DNA from: Hirschia sp964342355
GTDB taxonomy: Bacteria > Pseudomonadota > Alphaproteobacteria > Caulobacterales > Hyphomonadaceae
NCBI GenBank assembly: GCA_964342355.1
Contig: CAYFFG010000014.1
Span: 1 to 64,000 of the forward strand
DNA length: 64,000 nucleotides
Direction: 5' to 3'
The notes under the pieces were generated by a model. That model worked only from the letters and a program-made list of their open reading frames with translations. It had not been told where the DNA came from and did no database searches. Positions 15,731 to 25,307 of this stretch are shown here, one piece after another. The position numbers and the translations under genes were made by a program. Every line of letters starts with the position of its first letter. Position 1 is the stretch's first letter.

Positions 15731-16729
15731 TTAAATGAGCGCTTTTTTGGCAGCAAGTTCATGCAAATTGGCAACTGGCCTTGGTCCATAGTGCGAAATA
15801 ACTTCCGCAGCAGCCAAATGACCCAGCTCAGCACAGCGTGTCATTTCCGCATTCAGTGAAAGGCCGTAGAACACACCTGCCGCATATGCGTCTCCCGCAC
15901 CTGTCGCGTCGACCACTTTTTCCAAGGGCGTTGTCGGAACATGTGAGATTTCACCGTCTTTCAGAACTACAGATCCTTTTTCAGAACGCGTAACGGCTGC
16001 AAAACGGGTGTTCTCGGCTAGCGCTTTCAGCGCGTCATCGAAATCGTCTTTTTCATAAAGTGATTTCAACTCATCTTCATTGGCAAATACCAGATCAATG
16101 TGATCCCGTACCAGATATTGGAAAGATTCCCGGTGACGTTCGACACAGAACACATCTGACATGGTGACCGCCACCTTGCACCCGGCTTTTTGAGCAATCT
16201 CTGACGCATGCACAAAAGCGGTTTTTGCAGCGGGCTTATCGAAGAGATATCCCTCAAGGTAAAGCCATGTGGATTGCTGAATCAAAGTCTCGTCGACATC
16301 GTCAGCACTAAACTCTGTTGATGCGCCCAAAAAGGTATTCATGGACCGCTCGCCATCCGGCGTGACCGCAATCATCGAGCGCGCAGTGGTCAGTCCGCCT
16401 TTTAGCGGTGATCCAGAAAATACAGCGCCAATCCGCTCCATATCCTGAATATAAGCCTCTCCCAGGCTGTCATCCGCCACCTTCCCCATGAAGCCGGCTT
16501 TTCCGCCAAAACTCATCAATGCCGCGACCGTATTGCCCGCCGATCCGCCGGATGTTTCCAGACGATCCTCCGGCAGTTCATTGTAAAGATAATCGGCGCG
16601 CGCTTCATCAATCAGGTTGGTGCGTGCTTTTGGGATCTCTTTGTCTTCCAGGAAAGCGTCATCCACCGACGCAATGACGTCCATTATAGCGTTTCCAAGC
16701 GCAATAACGTCATATTTAGTCTCTGTCAT
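15731..16729 (-). CDS. PfkB family sugar/nucleoside kinase (adenosine-kinase-like)
   Basis: The product is 332 residues of the ribokinase/PfkB fold. The N-terminal motif SGGSAGNTVAALMSFGGKAGF (near 60-80) and the C-terminal VVDATGAGDAYAAGVFYGL (near 270, with the catalytic Asp in GAGD) are present. The substrate-lid region and overall length match the alphaproteobacterial adenosine-kinase-like subgroup, so salvage of adenosine is the best guess. The substrate cannot be fixed from sequence alone. Confidence 0.88.
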   Translation of the reverse strand: MTETKYDVIALGNAIMDVIASVDDAFLEDKEIPKARTNLIDEARADYLYNELPEDRLETSGGSAGNTVAALMSFGGKAGFMGKVADDSLGEAYIQDMERIGAVFSGSPLKGGLTTARSMIAVTPDGERSMNTFLGASTEFSADDVDETLIQQSTWLYLEGYLFDKPAAKTAFVHASEIAQKAGCKVAVTMSDVFCVERHRESFQYLVRDHIDLVFANEDELKSLYEKDDFDDALKALAENTRFAAVTRSEKGSVVLKDGEISHVPTTPLEKVVDATGAGDAYAAGVFYGLSLNAEMTRCAELGHLAAAEVISHYGPRPVANLHELAAKKALI

Positions 16730-16929
16730 GGGGTAAGCTTTCCTGAGTGTGATTTCCGCGCATTTTTGGACGCAAAACGCTGTGCGCCGTGAGGCCTCGG
16801 TTGATTATATTCCGATTTAATGGACGAAGCTATTTTGCAAGACAAGACGTACATGTCTCTGTTTATTATTATTCACTGTCATGAAGGGGTGTATATTCTC
16901 TGTTAATCCTCAAATTGCTGAGGTGAACA

Positions 16930-17463
16930 ATGGAGTTACAGATGTTCCTGCTTAGAGCGAACCTGTTTGCTGTCGCAAGCGTTCTTCTCGTTTCCTGCGG
17001 AAATGCGGGCGACAATGCAACGGCAAAAACACAACCCAAAGCGACAGAAACTCCATTTGAGGTAAATTTCAGTGAGCTTCTGCCCTGTAGCTTTCTTGAG
17101 GAAGATGAGGTTTCCGCCATTCTGAGCGTGCCAGTAACCAAAGGCGAACGTGAGCCTCGTTCCGGAGTGCGGCCGACATGGTCGTGTACCTGGTCGGATG
17201 CAAATTTTGAAATCTGGGCAAGCGTGGAAGTCGCCATCTGGCCAGATATTGAAAATCTGTCCTCTTATCTGGACGAAGTCATCGCTGGCGAGCGCCTGGA
17301 AGGTGTTTCAACCGAAGCCATGTGGACTGAAGGCGACTTGATTGTCGGCAGAGTCTCCAACCTGCAATTAAATACGCGTATTGGCGGCGATCACGACTTT
17401 GACGAAGACACTTTAAAAGCCAAGACGTTGGAATTGCAGGACAAAGTCGCCAGTAATTTTTAA
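16930..17463 (+). CDS. Hypothetical lipoprotein
   Basis: The product is 177 residues. The signal sequence ends VASVLLVSC with a good lipobox. The mature part has LLPCSFLEEDEVSAIL, similar in pattern to DUF3558-type secreted proteins, and a second Cys in WSCTWSD, which may form a disulfide. GAGGTG lies six bases before the ATG at 16930. No partner genes are apparent and the function is not known. The 200 bp upstream hold the divergent promoters of this gene and the PfkB kinase. Confidence 0.7.
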   Translation: MELQMFLLRANLFAVASVLLVSCGNAGDNATAKTQPKATETPFEVNFSELLPCSFLEEDEVSAILSVPVTKGEREPRSGVRPTWSCTWSDANFEIWASVEVAIWPDIENLSSYLDEVIAGERLEGVSTEAMWTEGDLIVGRVSNLQLNTRIGGDHDFDEDTLKAKTLELQDKVASNF

Positions 17464-17483
17464 GCGCGACACAGCCTCCCACC

Positions 17484-17930
17484 CTACTCCTTCGGCGGTG
17501 GCAGTTTTCGAACGGTCGACTGGAAAACAACCAGCGTCTGGTCGCCATGGCGCAGTTTGCCGCTCACAAACCCCATTTTTCCGGTTTCATGGGTACGCTC
17601 AAGATCGGCGTAAAGTTCGGATGTAATTTCGCAATTGGACACAAATTGCAGGTCCATGCCCACCACAACCATGCCGCCGCGGTAAATGCTACGCTCGACA
17701 TATAACGGCAATAACAACAAACGCTCGACCAGCCCCGCCAACGCGCCGCCATGGTAAAACCCATGCACGTTCAGCATGTCTGCGGGCGTTTCAAGGCGCG
17801 CTTCCACCGTGCCCTCGCCGACTTTGCGGAAAAACACCTTCCCCAAATGCTTGTCGAATGTGTTGACTGCGTCTGTCACAGAAAACGGGTGCCAGGCGCC
17901 TGGCGTGGTTTCTTCAAAATATTGAGGCAT
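17484..17930 (-). CDS. PaaI-type hotdog thioesterase
   Basis: The product is 148 residues with the hotdog signature: DMLNVHGFYHGGALAGLVE (conserved HGG at about 57-63) on the central helix, then GMVVVGMDLQFV. It probably hydrolyses an acyl-CoA ester. It follows nth by 18 bp on the same strand, which does not clarify its substrate. Confidence 0.8.
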   Translation of the reverse strand: MPQYFEETTPGAWHPFSVTDAVNTFDKHLGKVFFRKVGEGTVEARLETPADMLNVHGFYHGGALAGLVERLLLLPLYVERSIYRGGMVVVGMDLQFVSNCEITSELYADLERTHETGKMGFVSGKLRHGDQTLVVFQSTVRKLPPPKE

Positions 17931-17948
17931 GTCGGGGTCACCTGTTGA

Positions 17949-18659
17949 TCAGGCGGTTTTCTCCTTGAAACGGCAAATGTCGTAAATCGCGCACGCACCG
18001 CATTTGGGCTTGCGCGCCACACACACATACCGCCCATGCAGGATGAGCCAGTGATGTGCGCCCTTCTTGTAGGCAGGTGGCGTAACCCGCTCAAGGATTT
18101 CTTCAACATCGTCTGGCGTTTTTCCTGGCGCCAGCCCTGTACGGTTGCCAACGCGGAAAATATGCGTGTCGACAGCAATCGTTGGCTCGCCAAAAGCTTC
18201 GTTCAAAACAACATTGGCAGTCTTGCGACCCACACCTGGCAGTTTGACGAGATCATCACGCGTTCTGGGCACGTCTCCGCCAAAATCTTGTATGATCATT
18301 TTGGACAATGCGATGACATTCTTGGCCTTGTTACGCCACAAGCCGATTGTCTTGATGTGCTCAGCAACACCTTCTTCCCCCAAATCGAGCATGGCTTGAG
18401 GCGTGTCAGCGGCTGCAAACAACACACGTGTGGCTTTGTTGACCCCAACATCCGTCGCTTGCGCAGATAAAGCCACGGCGACAACCAAGGTAAACGGGGA
18501 ATGATACTCAAGCTCTGTCTTTGGGTCCGGGCGGTCATTTGCCAGCGCCATGTAAAGTTCGGTGATCTGATCGCGTGACAATCGTGTCGCCTTGCGTCGT
18601 TTCTTGGGCTTTGCGCGAGTTTCAACGGCGCTTGGCGTTTTCTTGGTTTCAGATGACAT
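17949..18659 (-). CDS. nth: Endonuclease III
   Basis: Nth is the DNA glycosylase/AP lyase that removes oxidised pyrimidines. The product is 236 residues. The helix-hairpin-helix LPGVGRKTANVVLN carries the catalytic Lys, and AVDTHIFRVGNRTG the catalytic Asp. The C-terminal iron-sulfur loop is complete (CVARKPKCGACAIYDIC, near 210-230). The first 30 residues are a basic extension. Confidence 0.96.
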   Translation of the reverse strand: MSSETKKTPSAVETRAKPKKRRKATRLSRDQITELYMALANDRPDPKTELEYHSPFTLVVAVALSAQATDVGVNKATRVLFAAADTPQAMLDLGEEGVAEHIKTIGLWRNKAKNVIALSKMIIQDFGGDVPRTRDDLVKLPGVGRKTANVVLNEAFGEPTIAVDTHIFRVGNRTGLAPGKTPDDVEEILERVTPPAYKKGAHHWLILHGRYVCVARKPKCGACAIYDICRFKEKTA

Positions 18660-18762
18660 TTACAGCTCTGGTCTGGGAAATTGATCTGGCGCAAAATAGA
18701 CTTGAAACGACGCGCCAACCCGCGCGACACACCAATCCTGATAAATGTCAGTGGAAGCAAGC

Positions 18763-19251
18763 ATGTCAACGCAACATGTCTATATGGATGCGGAGTTACG
18801 TCCCTCGCGCTCATTATCCCCCAAAGGATATTGGCAGGTGATGGCGCTGATCCTCGCTATTGCCGCACCTATGCTGATCTATTTTCTGTTTCTGGGCATG
18901 ACGCCGATTGTCATCGCCATTTGTTTGTCTGTCGGCATTACCGCTTTTGGTTTCACGCAGTCATTCAAACATTTATCACAACGTACCTTTGTGCGCGTCA
19001 CCGCCAGCACCATAGACGTACAGCATTTTGATCGTTATGGCCGCCAGACTTGCGCGCAAATGCCATCCGCATTCACGCGTGTCGCTGTTGAAAAGACCAA
19101 TTCCGACACGCACAATGGCATCCGACTTTCCAATTCAGGCAAAGCCTATCTGATTGGCCGCTATTTGACGCCCGACGAGCAGGAGAAATTTGCAGAATCT
19201 CTCAAACAAGCGATCACCAATGCGCGCCAGGAGCGTTATCCCCTTGCCTGA
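18763..19251 (+). CDS. DUF2244 family membrane protein
   Basis: The product is 162 residues from ATG 18763, which has GGAAG a few bases upstream; an in-frame ATG at 18745 is weaker. Two membrane helices (about 26-46 and 49-66) are followed by a soluble domain with QRTFVRVTASTIDVQHFDRYG. DUF2244 proteins commonly neighbour nth in alphaproteobacteria, as here, where the two are divergent. The function is unknown. Confidence 0.8.
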   Translation: MSTQHVYMDAELRPSRSLSPKGYWQVMALILAIAAPMLIYFLFLGMTPIVIAICLSVGITAFGFTQSFKHLSQRTFVRVTASTIDVQHFDRYGRQTCAQMPSAFTRVAVEKTNSDTHNGIRLSNSGKAYLIGRYLTPDEQEKFAESLKQAITNARQERYPLA

Positions 19252-19307
19252 TCTTGCCTGCTGGACCATCTAAGGCCCTGACTTGTTTAAAGGAGCATCC
19301 ACGTTTC

Positions 19308-19766
19308 ATGAACTGGACCCCCGTCATCATCCTCGTTTTCATCCTGTGGGGCGCATTCATCGCCTACAAATACAGACAGGCGCGCATTGACGCTTCGGAT
19401 ATCTTCAAAGCGCGCAAAGACGAAGATCCGCTTATCGGTCGCTTTGATGAAGACCAATTCGCGAAAATCTATCAGCGCGCCATGGGGCCGCGCGGACCGC
19501 TTTATTTCTTTGCGGCTGCCTTAACTGCGCTGATTTCCTTACCAATCATCTTTCTCGCTGCCAGTTGGGCGTTCAATTTGATTTGGAACCTGGCCGGCCG
19601 CGCCGCAGACCTTGATGAAGGCCTGCTGCCATGGATGCTGTTGATGGTCTTCCCGTGCTTAGCGGGCGTGGCGGCTGTGTCTTATGTGTTTTCCCGCGCA
19701 TACCACCAGAACCGGCCCCGCTCCCTTGAAAAAGAACTGCAACGCGAACTGGAAATGAAAGCATGA
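19308..19766 (+). CDS. Hypothetical integral membrane protein
   Basis: The product is 152 residues starting MNWTPVIILVFILWGAF; AGGAG lies upstream of the ATG at 19308. Three membrane segments are seen, near residues 3-20, 66-92 and 106-128. A charged loop between the first two contains RARKDEDPLIGRFDEDQF-like acidic and basic residues. It overlaps the glyoxalase start by ATGA, so the two are coupled. No family is recognised. Confidence 0.7.
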   Translation: MNWTPVIILVFILWGAFIAYKYRQARIDASDIFKARKDEDPLIGRFDEDQFAKIYQRAMGPRGPLYFFAAALTALISLPIIFLAASWAFNLIWNLAGRAADLDEGLLPWMLLMVFPCLAGVAAVSYVFSRAYHQNRPRSLEKELQRELEMKA

Positions 19767-20242
19767 GCATTCGCTATCTTCACACCATGGTGCGCGTCAC
19801 CGATATCGACAAAAGCCTGGATTTTTACTGCAAGGGTCTCGGGCTTGTCGAAGCGGCTCGCAAGGAAAGCGAGCAAGGCCGTTTCACGCTGGTGTTTTTG
19901 GCCGCACCAGACGACCTTGAGCATGCCAAAAAGAATGGCGTTGATTTAAGCGGCGGCCCTCTTCCCCCGGGCCTTCCCATGGTCGAGCTGACCTATAACT
20001 GGGACCCGGAAGAATATTCCGGCGGACGTAATTTCGGGCACATGGCCTATCGTGTCAGCAATGTATACGAAACCTGCCAGCGCCTTGCCGATATGGGTGT
20101 GACCATCAATCGTCCACCGCGCGACGGCCACATGGCGTTTGTGCGCTCACCAGACAATATCTCGATTGAAATCCTGCAGGACGGCGATCCGCTGCCGCCC
20201 GCAGCGCCATGGGCGGACGCACCTAATATTGGTGAGTGGTAA
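19763..20242 (+). CDS. gloA: Glyoxalase family protein, probable lactoylglutathione lyase
   Basis: The product is 159 residues of the vicinal-oxygen-chelate fold. LHTMVRVTDIDKSLDFYCK carries the first metal ligand (His at 6), ELTYNWDPEEYSGGRNFGH gives Glu and His, and DNISIEILQDG the last Glu. These match glyoxalase I, which converts the methylglyoxal-glutathione hemithioacetal. A glutathione synthetase is present in the window. The C-terminal tail is slightly longer than in E. coli GloA. Confidence 0.85.
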   Translation: MSIRYLHTMVRVTDIDKSLDFYCKGLGLVEAARKESEQGRFTLVFLAAPDDLEHAKKNGVDLSGGPLPPGLPMVELTYNWDPEEYSGGRNFGHMAYRVSNVYETCQRLADMGVTINRPPRDGHMAFVRSPDNISIEILQDGDPLPPAAPWADAPNIGEW

Positions 20243-20247
20243 GCCCC

Positions 20248-21144
20248 ATGCAGCGTTATCTCATAGCGGCAATCGCTGCTCTGGCGTGTGTTTCCTGCTC
20301 TCAAGCTGCAGGCGACACCACACCAGAACCGCGCCCCACGCCAACACCAAAAGCAATCGTCGACAGTGACACCAGTAGTGACTGGCGCATCGTCCCGGCT
20401 GAAGATTTGTTGGTCATCAAAACCCGCTTTGGCGATATCTTTGTCGAGCTCAATGCGGAGTTTGCGCCCGGCCATGTGAAGCGTATCCGCGATCTGGCCG
20501 CTAAGCGTGCGCTAAACGGCGCGGAATTTTATCGGGTCATTGATGGGTTCGTCGCTCAGGGCGGTCTTCAGGCCGAAAGCGACTGGACACCGCTGGAAAA
20601 CGAAAATGAACGACCCTTCACAGCCAGTGACGCATTCACGCCATTAGGCAATGCAGACCTATTCGCGTCCGAAATTGGCTTTGCTCACGGATTTCCTGTC
20701 GCGCGTAATCCCGAAACGGGCATGCAATGGCTAACTCATTGTCCCGGCGCCATGGCCATGGCCCGTGACACCGATCCGAACAGCGGCTTGACCGAGTTCT
20801 ATATCGTTTTGGACGCCCAGCGCTATCTGGACCGCAACCTCACCGTATTTGGGCGCGTGATTAAGGGCATGGACATCGTTCAGAAACTGACGCGCGGCGA
20901 CAAAGATGTTGCTGGCGGTGTCATTCAGCCTCCCACCAAGCCGGACAAGATGTTTTCATTCCTGATGGCGTCCGACATTAGCGAGGCCGAACGCCCAATC
21001 CTTGAAGTGATGAAAACAGATTCCAGCGCTTTTGCACGCGCATTGGATGGGCAACGCATCCGTAAAGATCCGTTTTTCTATAATACGCCGCCGGAAGTCG
21101 TGGACTTGTGTGACGCTGATATTCCTGTGCGCCAGATAAAATAA
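20248..21144 (+). CDS. Cyclophilin-type peptidyl-prolyl isomerase, lipoprotein
   Basis: The product is 298 residues from ATG 20248. The signal peptide MQRYLIAAIAALACVSC ends in a lipobox, followed by a Pro/Thr linker and a cyclophilin domain: FGDIFVELNAEFAPGHVKRI, GAEFYRVIDGFVAQGG, and LTVFGRVIKGMDIVQKL. It probably folds envelope proteins in the periplasm. The domain has insertions and a 60-residue C-terminal extension. The stop is 7 bp from the convergent dapB stop. Confidence 0.88.
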   Translation: MQRYLIAAIAALACVSCSQAAGDTTPEPRPTPTPKAIVDSDTSSDWRIVPAEDLLVIKTRFGDIFVELNAEFAPGHVKRIRDLAAKRALNGAEFYRVIDGFVAQGGLQAESDWTPLENENERPFTASDAFTPLGNADLFASEIGFAHGFPVARNPETGMQWLTHCPGAMAMARDTDPNSGLTEFYIVLDAQRYLDRNLTVFGRVIKGMDIVQKLTRGDKDVAGGVIQPPTKPDKMFSFLMASDISEAERPILEVMKTDSSAFARALDGQRIRKDPFFYNTPPEVVDLCDADIPVRQIK

Positions 21145-21151
21145 ATCCGCC

Positions 21152-21958
21152 TTAGAGGCCCAGCACATCGCGCATATTGTAATAACCGGGTGGTTGATTG
21201 ACTGCCCAAAGCCCTGCTTTCAGCGCGCCATGAGCAAAAATGGAACGATCCATCGCGGTATGGCGCAGGCTGATAATCTCATTTTCTGACGCAAACGTTG
21301 TCTCGTGGTCGCCAATAACCCCACCTGAACGCCTTACGGAAAAGCCAATTTTTCCTGCTTCGCGCGGGCCGGTCACACCATCATATGGCGGTGTTTGAAG
21401 GTCTTTAAGGTCCTTGCCGCGTCCTTGTGCGGCCGCTTCTCCCATCATCAAAGCTGTGCCTGACGGCGCATCGACCTTGTGGCGGTGGTGCGTCTCTAAA
21501 ACTTCAATGTCCCAATCATCGCCCAATCGCGCGGCGGCCTGTTCCACCAATGCCGCCACCAGATTGACGCCCAGGGAGAAATTCCCAGCTTTTACCACAG
21601 CGATACGCTCGCCATGTTTACGTAATGCGTCTTCTTCAGCGTCATTAAACCCTGTCGTGCCAATAACAGCCGCGCGAATCTGCGTCGTTTTTAACGCGTC
21701 CAGCGCCTCAAGCGTTGAAACGGGCGAGGTAAAATCCACCCACACATCAGCCGTTTGCCCCGCTTCCATGGCAGAAAGGCTCGCCTTGACGCCTAGTGTC
21801 TCCGCACCCACCAGCGCGCCGAGATCCTTATCCAGTTCGCCAGAACCGGGACGCTCAGTCCCCCCTATGAGTTTGTAGTCGTTAGAAGACAGCGCAGCAG
21901 AGATAAGCGAACGGCCCATGCGGCCCGCGACGCCTGCAATGGCGAGGTGATATGTCAT
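21152..21958 (-). CDS. dapB: 4-hydroxy-tetrahydrodipicolinate reductase
   Basis: DapB catalyses the NAD(P)H-dependent second step of the lysine/diaminopimelate branch. The product is 268 residues. The nucleotide loop IAGVAGRMGRSLISAAL is at residues 6-22; the substrate region HHRHKVDAPSGTALMMGEA is near 160. It follows dnaJ by 50 bp, an arrangement common in alphaproteobacteria. Confidence 0.96.
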   Translation of the reverse strand: MTYHLAIAGVAGRMGRSLISAALSSNDYKLIGGTERPGSGELDKDLGALVGAETLGVKASLSAMEAGQTADVWVDFTSPVSTLEALDALKTTQIRAAVIGTTGFNDAEEDALRKHGERIAVVKAGNFSLGVNLVAALVEQAAARLGDDWDIEVLETHHRHKVDAPSGTALMMGEAAAQGRGKDLKDLQTPPYDGVTGPREAGKIGFSVRRSGGVIGDHETTFASENEIISLRHTAMDRSIFAHGALKAGLWAVNQPPGYYNMRDVLGL

Positions 21959-22008
21959 GATAATATAGACCTTGCAGGATTATTCCTGGGCGGACGATAG
22001 ACTCTTGC

Positions 22009-23169
22009 CTATTGCGTGTCAGCCGATGCGTCGAAAAAACGCTTTACGCGACCAATAAAGCCTTCATGCTCCGGGTTGGTTTCCCCACAACATGTCTCGG
22101 AAAACTCACGCAGCAATTCTTTTTGCTTTGGTGTGAGCTTACGTGGCGTTTCCACATACAGCTCGACATACATGTCGCCTGTTTGCCCCGTGCGTAAAGA
22201 CGGCATGCCCTTACCGCGCAAACGCATGCGTTTTCCGGTCTGAGCGCCTTCGGGAATGGTGATACGTGTGCGGCCGCCATCAATTGTCGGCATTTCGATT
22301 TCACCGCCCAACGCCGCCTTACACATCGGCACTGGCGTGCGTGCGTAGAGATCAGGCCCATCACGTTCGAAAATGTCGTGTTCTTCAACAGTCACAAAGA
22401 TATAGAGGTCGCCCTTTGGACCGCCATTTGCGCCTGCTTCGCCCTCGCCCTGAAGACGAATACGCTGACCATCTTCAATACCTGCGGGGATATTGATCGA
22501 CAATTCGCGCTCAGATCGAACAGCGCCGCGTCCAGAACAGGTCTTACATGGGTTGGTAATCACAGACCCACGACCCTGACAGCGCCCACATGTGCGCTCC
22601 ATGGTGAAAAAGCCCTGCTGCGCACGTACGCGGCCTGCGCCAGCACACACCGGACAGGTCTCAGGAGAGGAGCCGGGCTCAGATCCAGAACCGGCGCAAT
22701 CACCACAGACATCAGTTGTCGGGATTGCGATATCGGCTTGTTTGCCAGCAAAAGATTCTTCTAGGGTGATCGAATAGTCATAGCGCTGGTCAGCGCCGCG
22801 TTGCGCACCGCCACGACCCCCGCGCGACCGGCCGCCAAAAAACTCAGAAAATACGTCACCGAAAACATCGCCAAAAATGTCTTCAGGGCGTTGACCGCCA
22901 AATCCGCCGCCAGCGCCGCCGCCGGCTGCGCCCATACCGCCCTGCTCATAGGCCTCACGGCCATAGCGGTCATAGGCTGCGCGCTTTTGAGCGTTCGAAA
23001 GGCACTCATATGCCGCAGACACTTCTTTAAACTTGGCTTCAGCTCCCGCATCATCCGGATTGCGGTCCGGGTGATATTTCATCGCCTTTTTGCGGAAAGC
23101 AGACTTCAGCTCTTTTTCGTCGACTGTGCGTTCGACGCCAAGGATTTCATAGTAACAAGTCTGGCTCAT
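22009..23169 (-). CDS. dnaJ: Chaperone DnaJ
   Basis: DnaJ delivers substrates to DnaK and stimulates its ATPase. The product is 386 residues. The J domain (HPD in KYHPDRNPDD), the G/F-rich linker, four zinc-binding repeats (CGDCAGSG, CPVCAGAG, CGRCQGRG, CKTCSGRG) and the C-terminal substrate domains are complete. It follows dnaK after 230 bp that contain a large hairpin. Confidence 0.97.
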   Translation of the reverse strand: MSQTCYYEILGVERTVDEKELKSAFRKKAMKYHPDRNPDDAGAEAKFKEVSAAYECLSNAQKRAAYDRYGREAYEQGGMGAAGGGAGGGFGGQRPEDIFGDVFGDVFSEFFGGRSRGGRGGAQRGADQRYDYSITLEESFAGKQADIAIPTTDVCGDCAGSGSEPGSSPETCPVCAGAGRVRAQQGFFTMERTCGRCQGRGSVITNPCKTCSGRGAVRSERELSINIPAGIEDGQRIRLQGEGEAGANGGPKGDLYIFVTVEEHDIFERDGPDLYARTPVPMCKAALGGEIEMPTIDGGRTRITIPEGAQTGKRMRLRGKGMPSLRTGQTGDMYVELYVETPRKLTPKQKELLREFSETCCGETNPEHEGFIGRVKRFFDASADTQ

Positions 23170-23322
23170 GCGTGGATCTCAAATTCCAGGGCTGTGAACT
23201 TCGCTATCATCAAAAACTGTGCCGGCCATATCACCAGCTCGATTAAGATGTTGTCATCGCAACGTCATCAGACAAGGGCTGCGCTCATAATCTGATGGGA
23301 TTGTGCGGACTTTGAACACAGA

Positions 23323-23379
23323 GCGCCTCCAGACCGTCCCAAAACGCTGAATATCAGCGTTTCAGGCATCTGGAGGCGC
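23323..23379 (-). promoter_or_regulatory. Nested hairpin between dnaK and dnaJ
   Basis: Outer arms GCGCCTCCAGA and TCTGGAGGCGC pair over 11 bp, and inside them AAACGCTGA and TCAGCGTTT pair over 9 bp, giving a 57-nt two-storey hairpin. It starts about 20 nt after the dnaK stop. No T-run follows, so it is more likely an RNA-stability or partial-attenuation element that sets the DnaK:DnaJ ratio than a full terminator. Confidence 0.7.
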
Positions 23380-23399
23380 ATGTGTATCATCCGACGCGC

Positions 23400-25307
23400 T
23401 TATTTCTTGTCGCCGTCAACTTCTTCAAAGTCAGCATCAACGACATCATCATCATCGTCCGCCGCCGCGTCTTTAGCAGCGTCAGCGTGCGCCTGAGCTT
23501 CCTGCTGGCCAGCATAGATGGCTTCGCCAAGCTTCATAGCCGCCATAGTCAGCGCCTGCGTTTTGTCTTTGATCTGGGCTGTGTCGTCAGCTTCGATCGC
23601 AGCTTTCAGGTCGTCACGGGCTTTTTCAATTTCAGCTTTTACTTCCGCGCCGACTTTATCGCCGTGCTCTTCAAGCTGCTTGTCTGTGGAGTCGACCAGC
23701 GCTTCTGCGTTGTTCTTTGATTCCACAGCGTCACGTTTGGCCTTGTCCGCATCCGCGTTTGCTTCAGCTTCCTTGACCATGTTTTCGATTTCATCATCGG
23801 AAAGACCGCCAGACGCCTGAATGGTGATCTGTTGCTCTTTGCCGGTCGCCTTGTCCTTAGCGGACACAGACACAATACCGTTGGCGTCAATGTCGAATGT
23901 CACTTCGATCTGCGGCACGCCGCGTGGCGCTGGCGGGATGCCTTCAAGGTTGAAGTTACCCAGCAGTTTGTTGTCCGCCGCCATTTCGCGCTCACCCTGA
24001 AGGACGCGAATAGTCACCGCCGCCTGATTGTCATCAGCAGTTGAGAAAGTCTGAGACTTTTTCGTCGGGATTGTTGTGTTGCGGTCAATCAAGCGTGTGA
24101 ACACGCCGCCGAGGGTTTCAATACCCAAAGACAGAGGCGTTACGTCAAGAAGAACAACGTCTTTCACGTCGCCCTGCAGGACACCGGCCTGGATCGCGGC
24201 GCCGATCGCCACAACCTCATCAGGGTTCACACCCTTGTGTGGCTCTTTGCCGAAGAATTTTTTCACTTCTTCCTGAACCTTCGGCATGCGGGTCATACCA
24301 CCCACAAGCACGACGTCATCGATGTCCGCAGCTGATTTTCCAGCGTCTTCAAGCGCCTTTTTACAAGGGTCGATCGTGCGCTTTACAAGGTCAGCCACCA
24401 GGCTTTCAAACTTGGCGCGGGACAACTTCATTGTCAGGTGTTTTGGACCAGACGCATCCGCCGTGATGAATGGCAGGTTGACGTCATAGTTGGAAGACGA
24501 AGACAGCTCTTTCTTAGCTTTCTCGGCTTCCTCTTTCAGACGCTGCAGCGCTTGCTTGTCTTTCTTAAGGTCGATGCCGTTTTCTTTTTTGAACTCGTCC
24601 GACATGTAGTCAACGATACGCAGGTCAAAGTCTTCACCACCCAGGAATGTGTCACCGTTTGTGGAGAGAACCTCAAACACGCCATCGCCAATTTCCAGGA
24701 TGGAAACGTCGAACGTACCGCCACCAAGGTCGTAAACTGCGATTGTCTTACCGTCAGCTTTTTCCAGACCGTAAGCCAGCGCCGCAGCTGTTGGCTCGTT
24801 GATGATGCGCAGCACTTCAAGACCAGCGATACGGCCAGCATCTTTCGTGGCCTGGCGCTGAGCGTCGTTAAAGTATGCAGGAACAGTGATAACAGCCTGT
24901 TCAACTGTTTCGCCAAGGTAAGCTTCAGCTGTTTCCTTCATTTTCTGAAGAACGAAAGCTGAGATTTCCTGTGGCGCGTATTCTTTGTCGCGACCTTTAA
25001 CCCATGCGTCGCCATTTGGTCCGCGAACGATCTCGAACGGAGACAGCTCCATGTCCTTTTTGACGGTCGCGTCATCGAACTGACGACCGATCAGGCGTTT
25101 AATCGCATAAAAGGTGTAGTCGGAGTTCATCACCGCCTGGCGGACCGCCGGAAGACCGATCAGACGTTCGCCGTCTTCGCGAAACGCCACCACGGAAGGT
25201 GTTGTGCGCGCGCCCTCAGCGTTTTCGATAACCTTTGCGCTTTTGCCGTCCATCACGGCTACACAAGAGTTGGTCGTACCAAGGTCGATACCGATAATTT
25301 TTCCCAT
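23400..25307 (-). CDS. dnaK: Chaperone DnaK (Hsp70)
   Basis: DnaK is the ATP-dependent Hsp70 chaperone. The product is 635 residues from MGKIIGIDLGTTNSCVAV; an in-frame ATG six codons earlier (MRERLMGK) is not conserved. Signatures include VYDLGGGTFDVSILE and VVLVGGMTRMPKVQEEVK in the ATPase domain, the linker DVVLLDVTPLSLG, and the acidic tail ending EEVDGDKK. Expression is likely heat-induced from the sigma-32 promoter at 25445-25471. Confidence 0.98.
   Translation of the reverse strand: MGKIIGIDLGTTNSCVAVMDGKSAKVIENAEGARTTPSVVAFREDGERLIGLPAVRQAVMNSDYTFYAIKRLIGRQFDDATVKKDMELSPFEIVRGPNGDAWVKGRDKEYAPQEISAFVLQKMKETAEAYLGETVEQAVITVPAYFNDAQRQATKDAGRIAGLEVLRIINEPTAAALAYGLEKADGKTIAVYDLGGGTFDVSILEIGDGVFEVLSTNGDTFLGGEDFDLRIVDYMSDEFKKENGIDLKKDKQALQRLKEEAEKAKKELSSSSNYDVNLPFITADASGPKHLTMKLSRAKFESLVADLVKRTIDPCKKALEDAGKSAADIDDVVLVGGMTRMPKVQEEVKKFFGKEPHKGVNPDEVVAIGAAIQAGVLQGDVKDVVLLDVTPLSLGIETLGGVFTRLIDRNTTIPTKKSQTFSTADDNQAAVTIRVLQGEREMAADNKLLGNFNLEGIPPAPRGVPQIEVTFDIDANGIVSVSAKDKATGKEQQITIQASGGLSDDEIENMVKEAEANADADKAKRDAVESKNNAEALVDSTDKQLEEHGDKVGAEVKAEIEKARDDLKAAIEADDTAQIKDKTQALTMAAMKLGEAIYAGQQEAQAHADAAKDAAADDDDDVVDADFEEVDGDKK

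Noticed and set aside
23382..24962. Several long reading frames on the plus strand opposite dnaK
   Set aside because: They mirror the strong codon bias of dnaK, have no ribosome sites and encode low-complexity Ser/Ala/Phe proteins.
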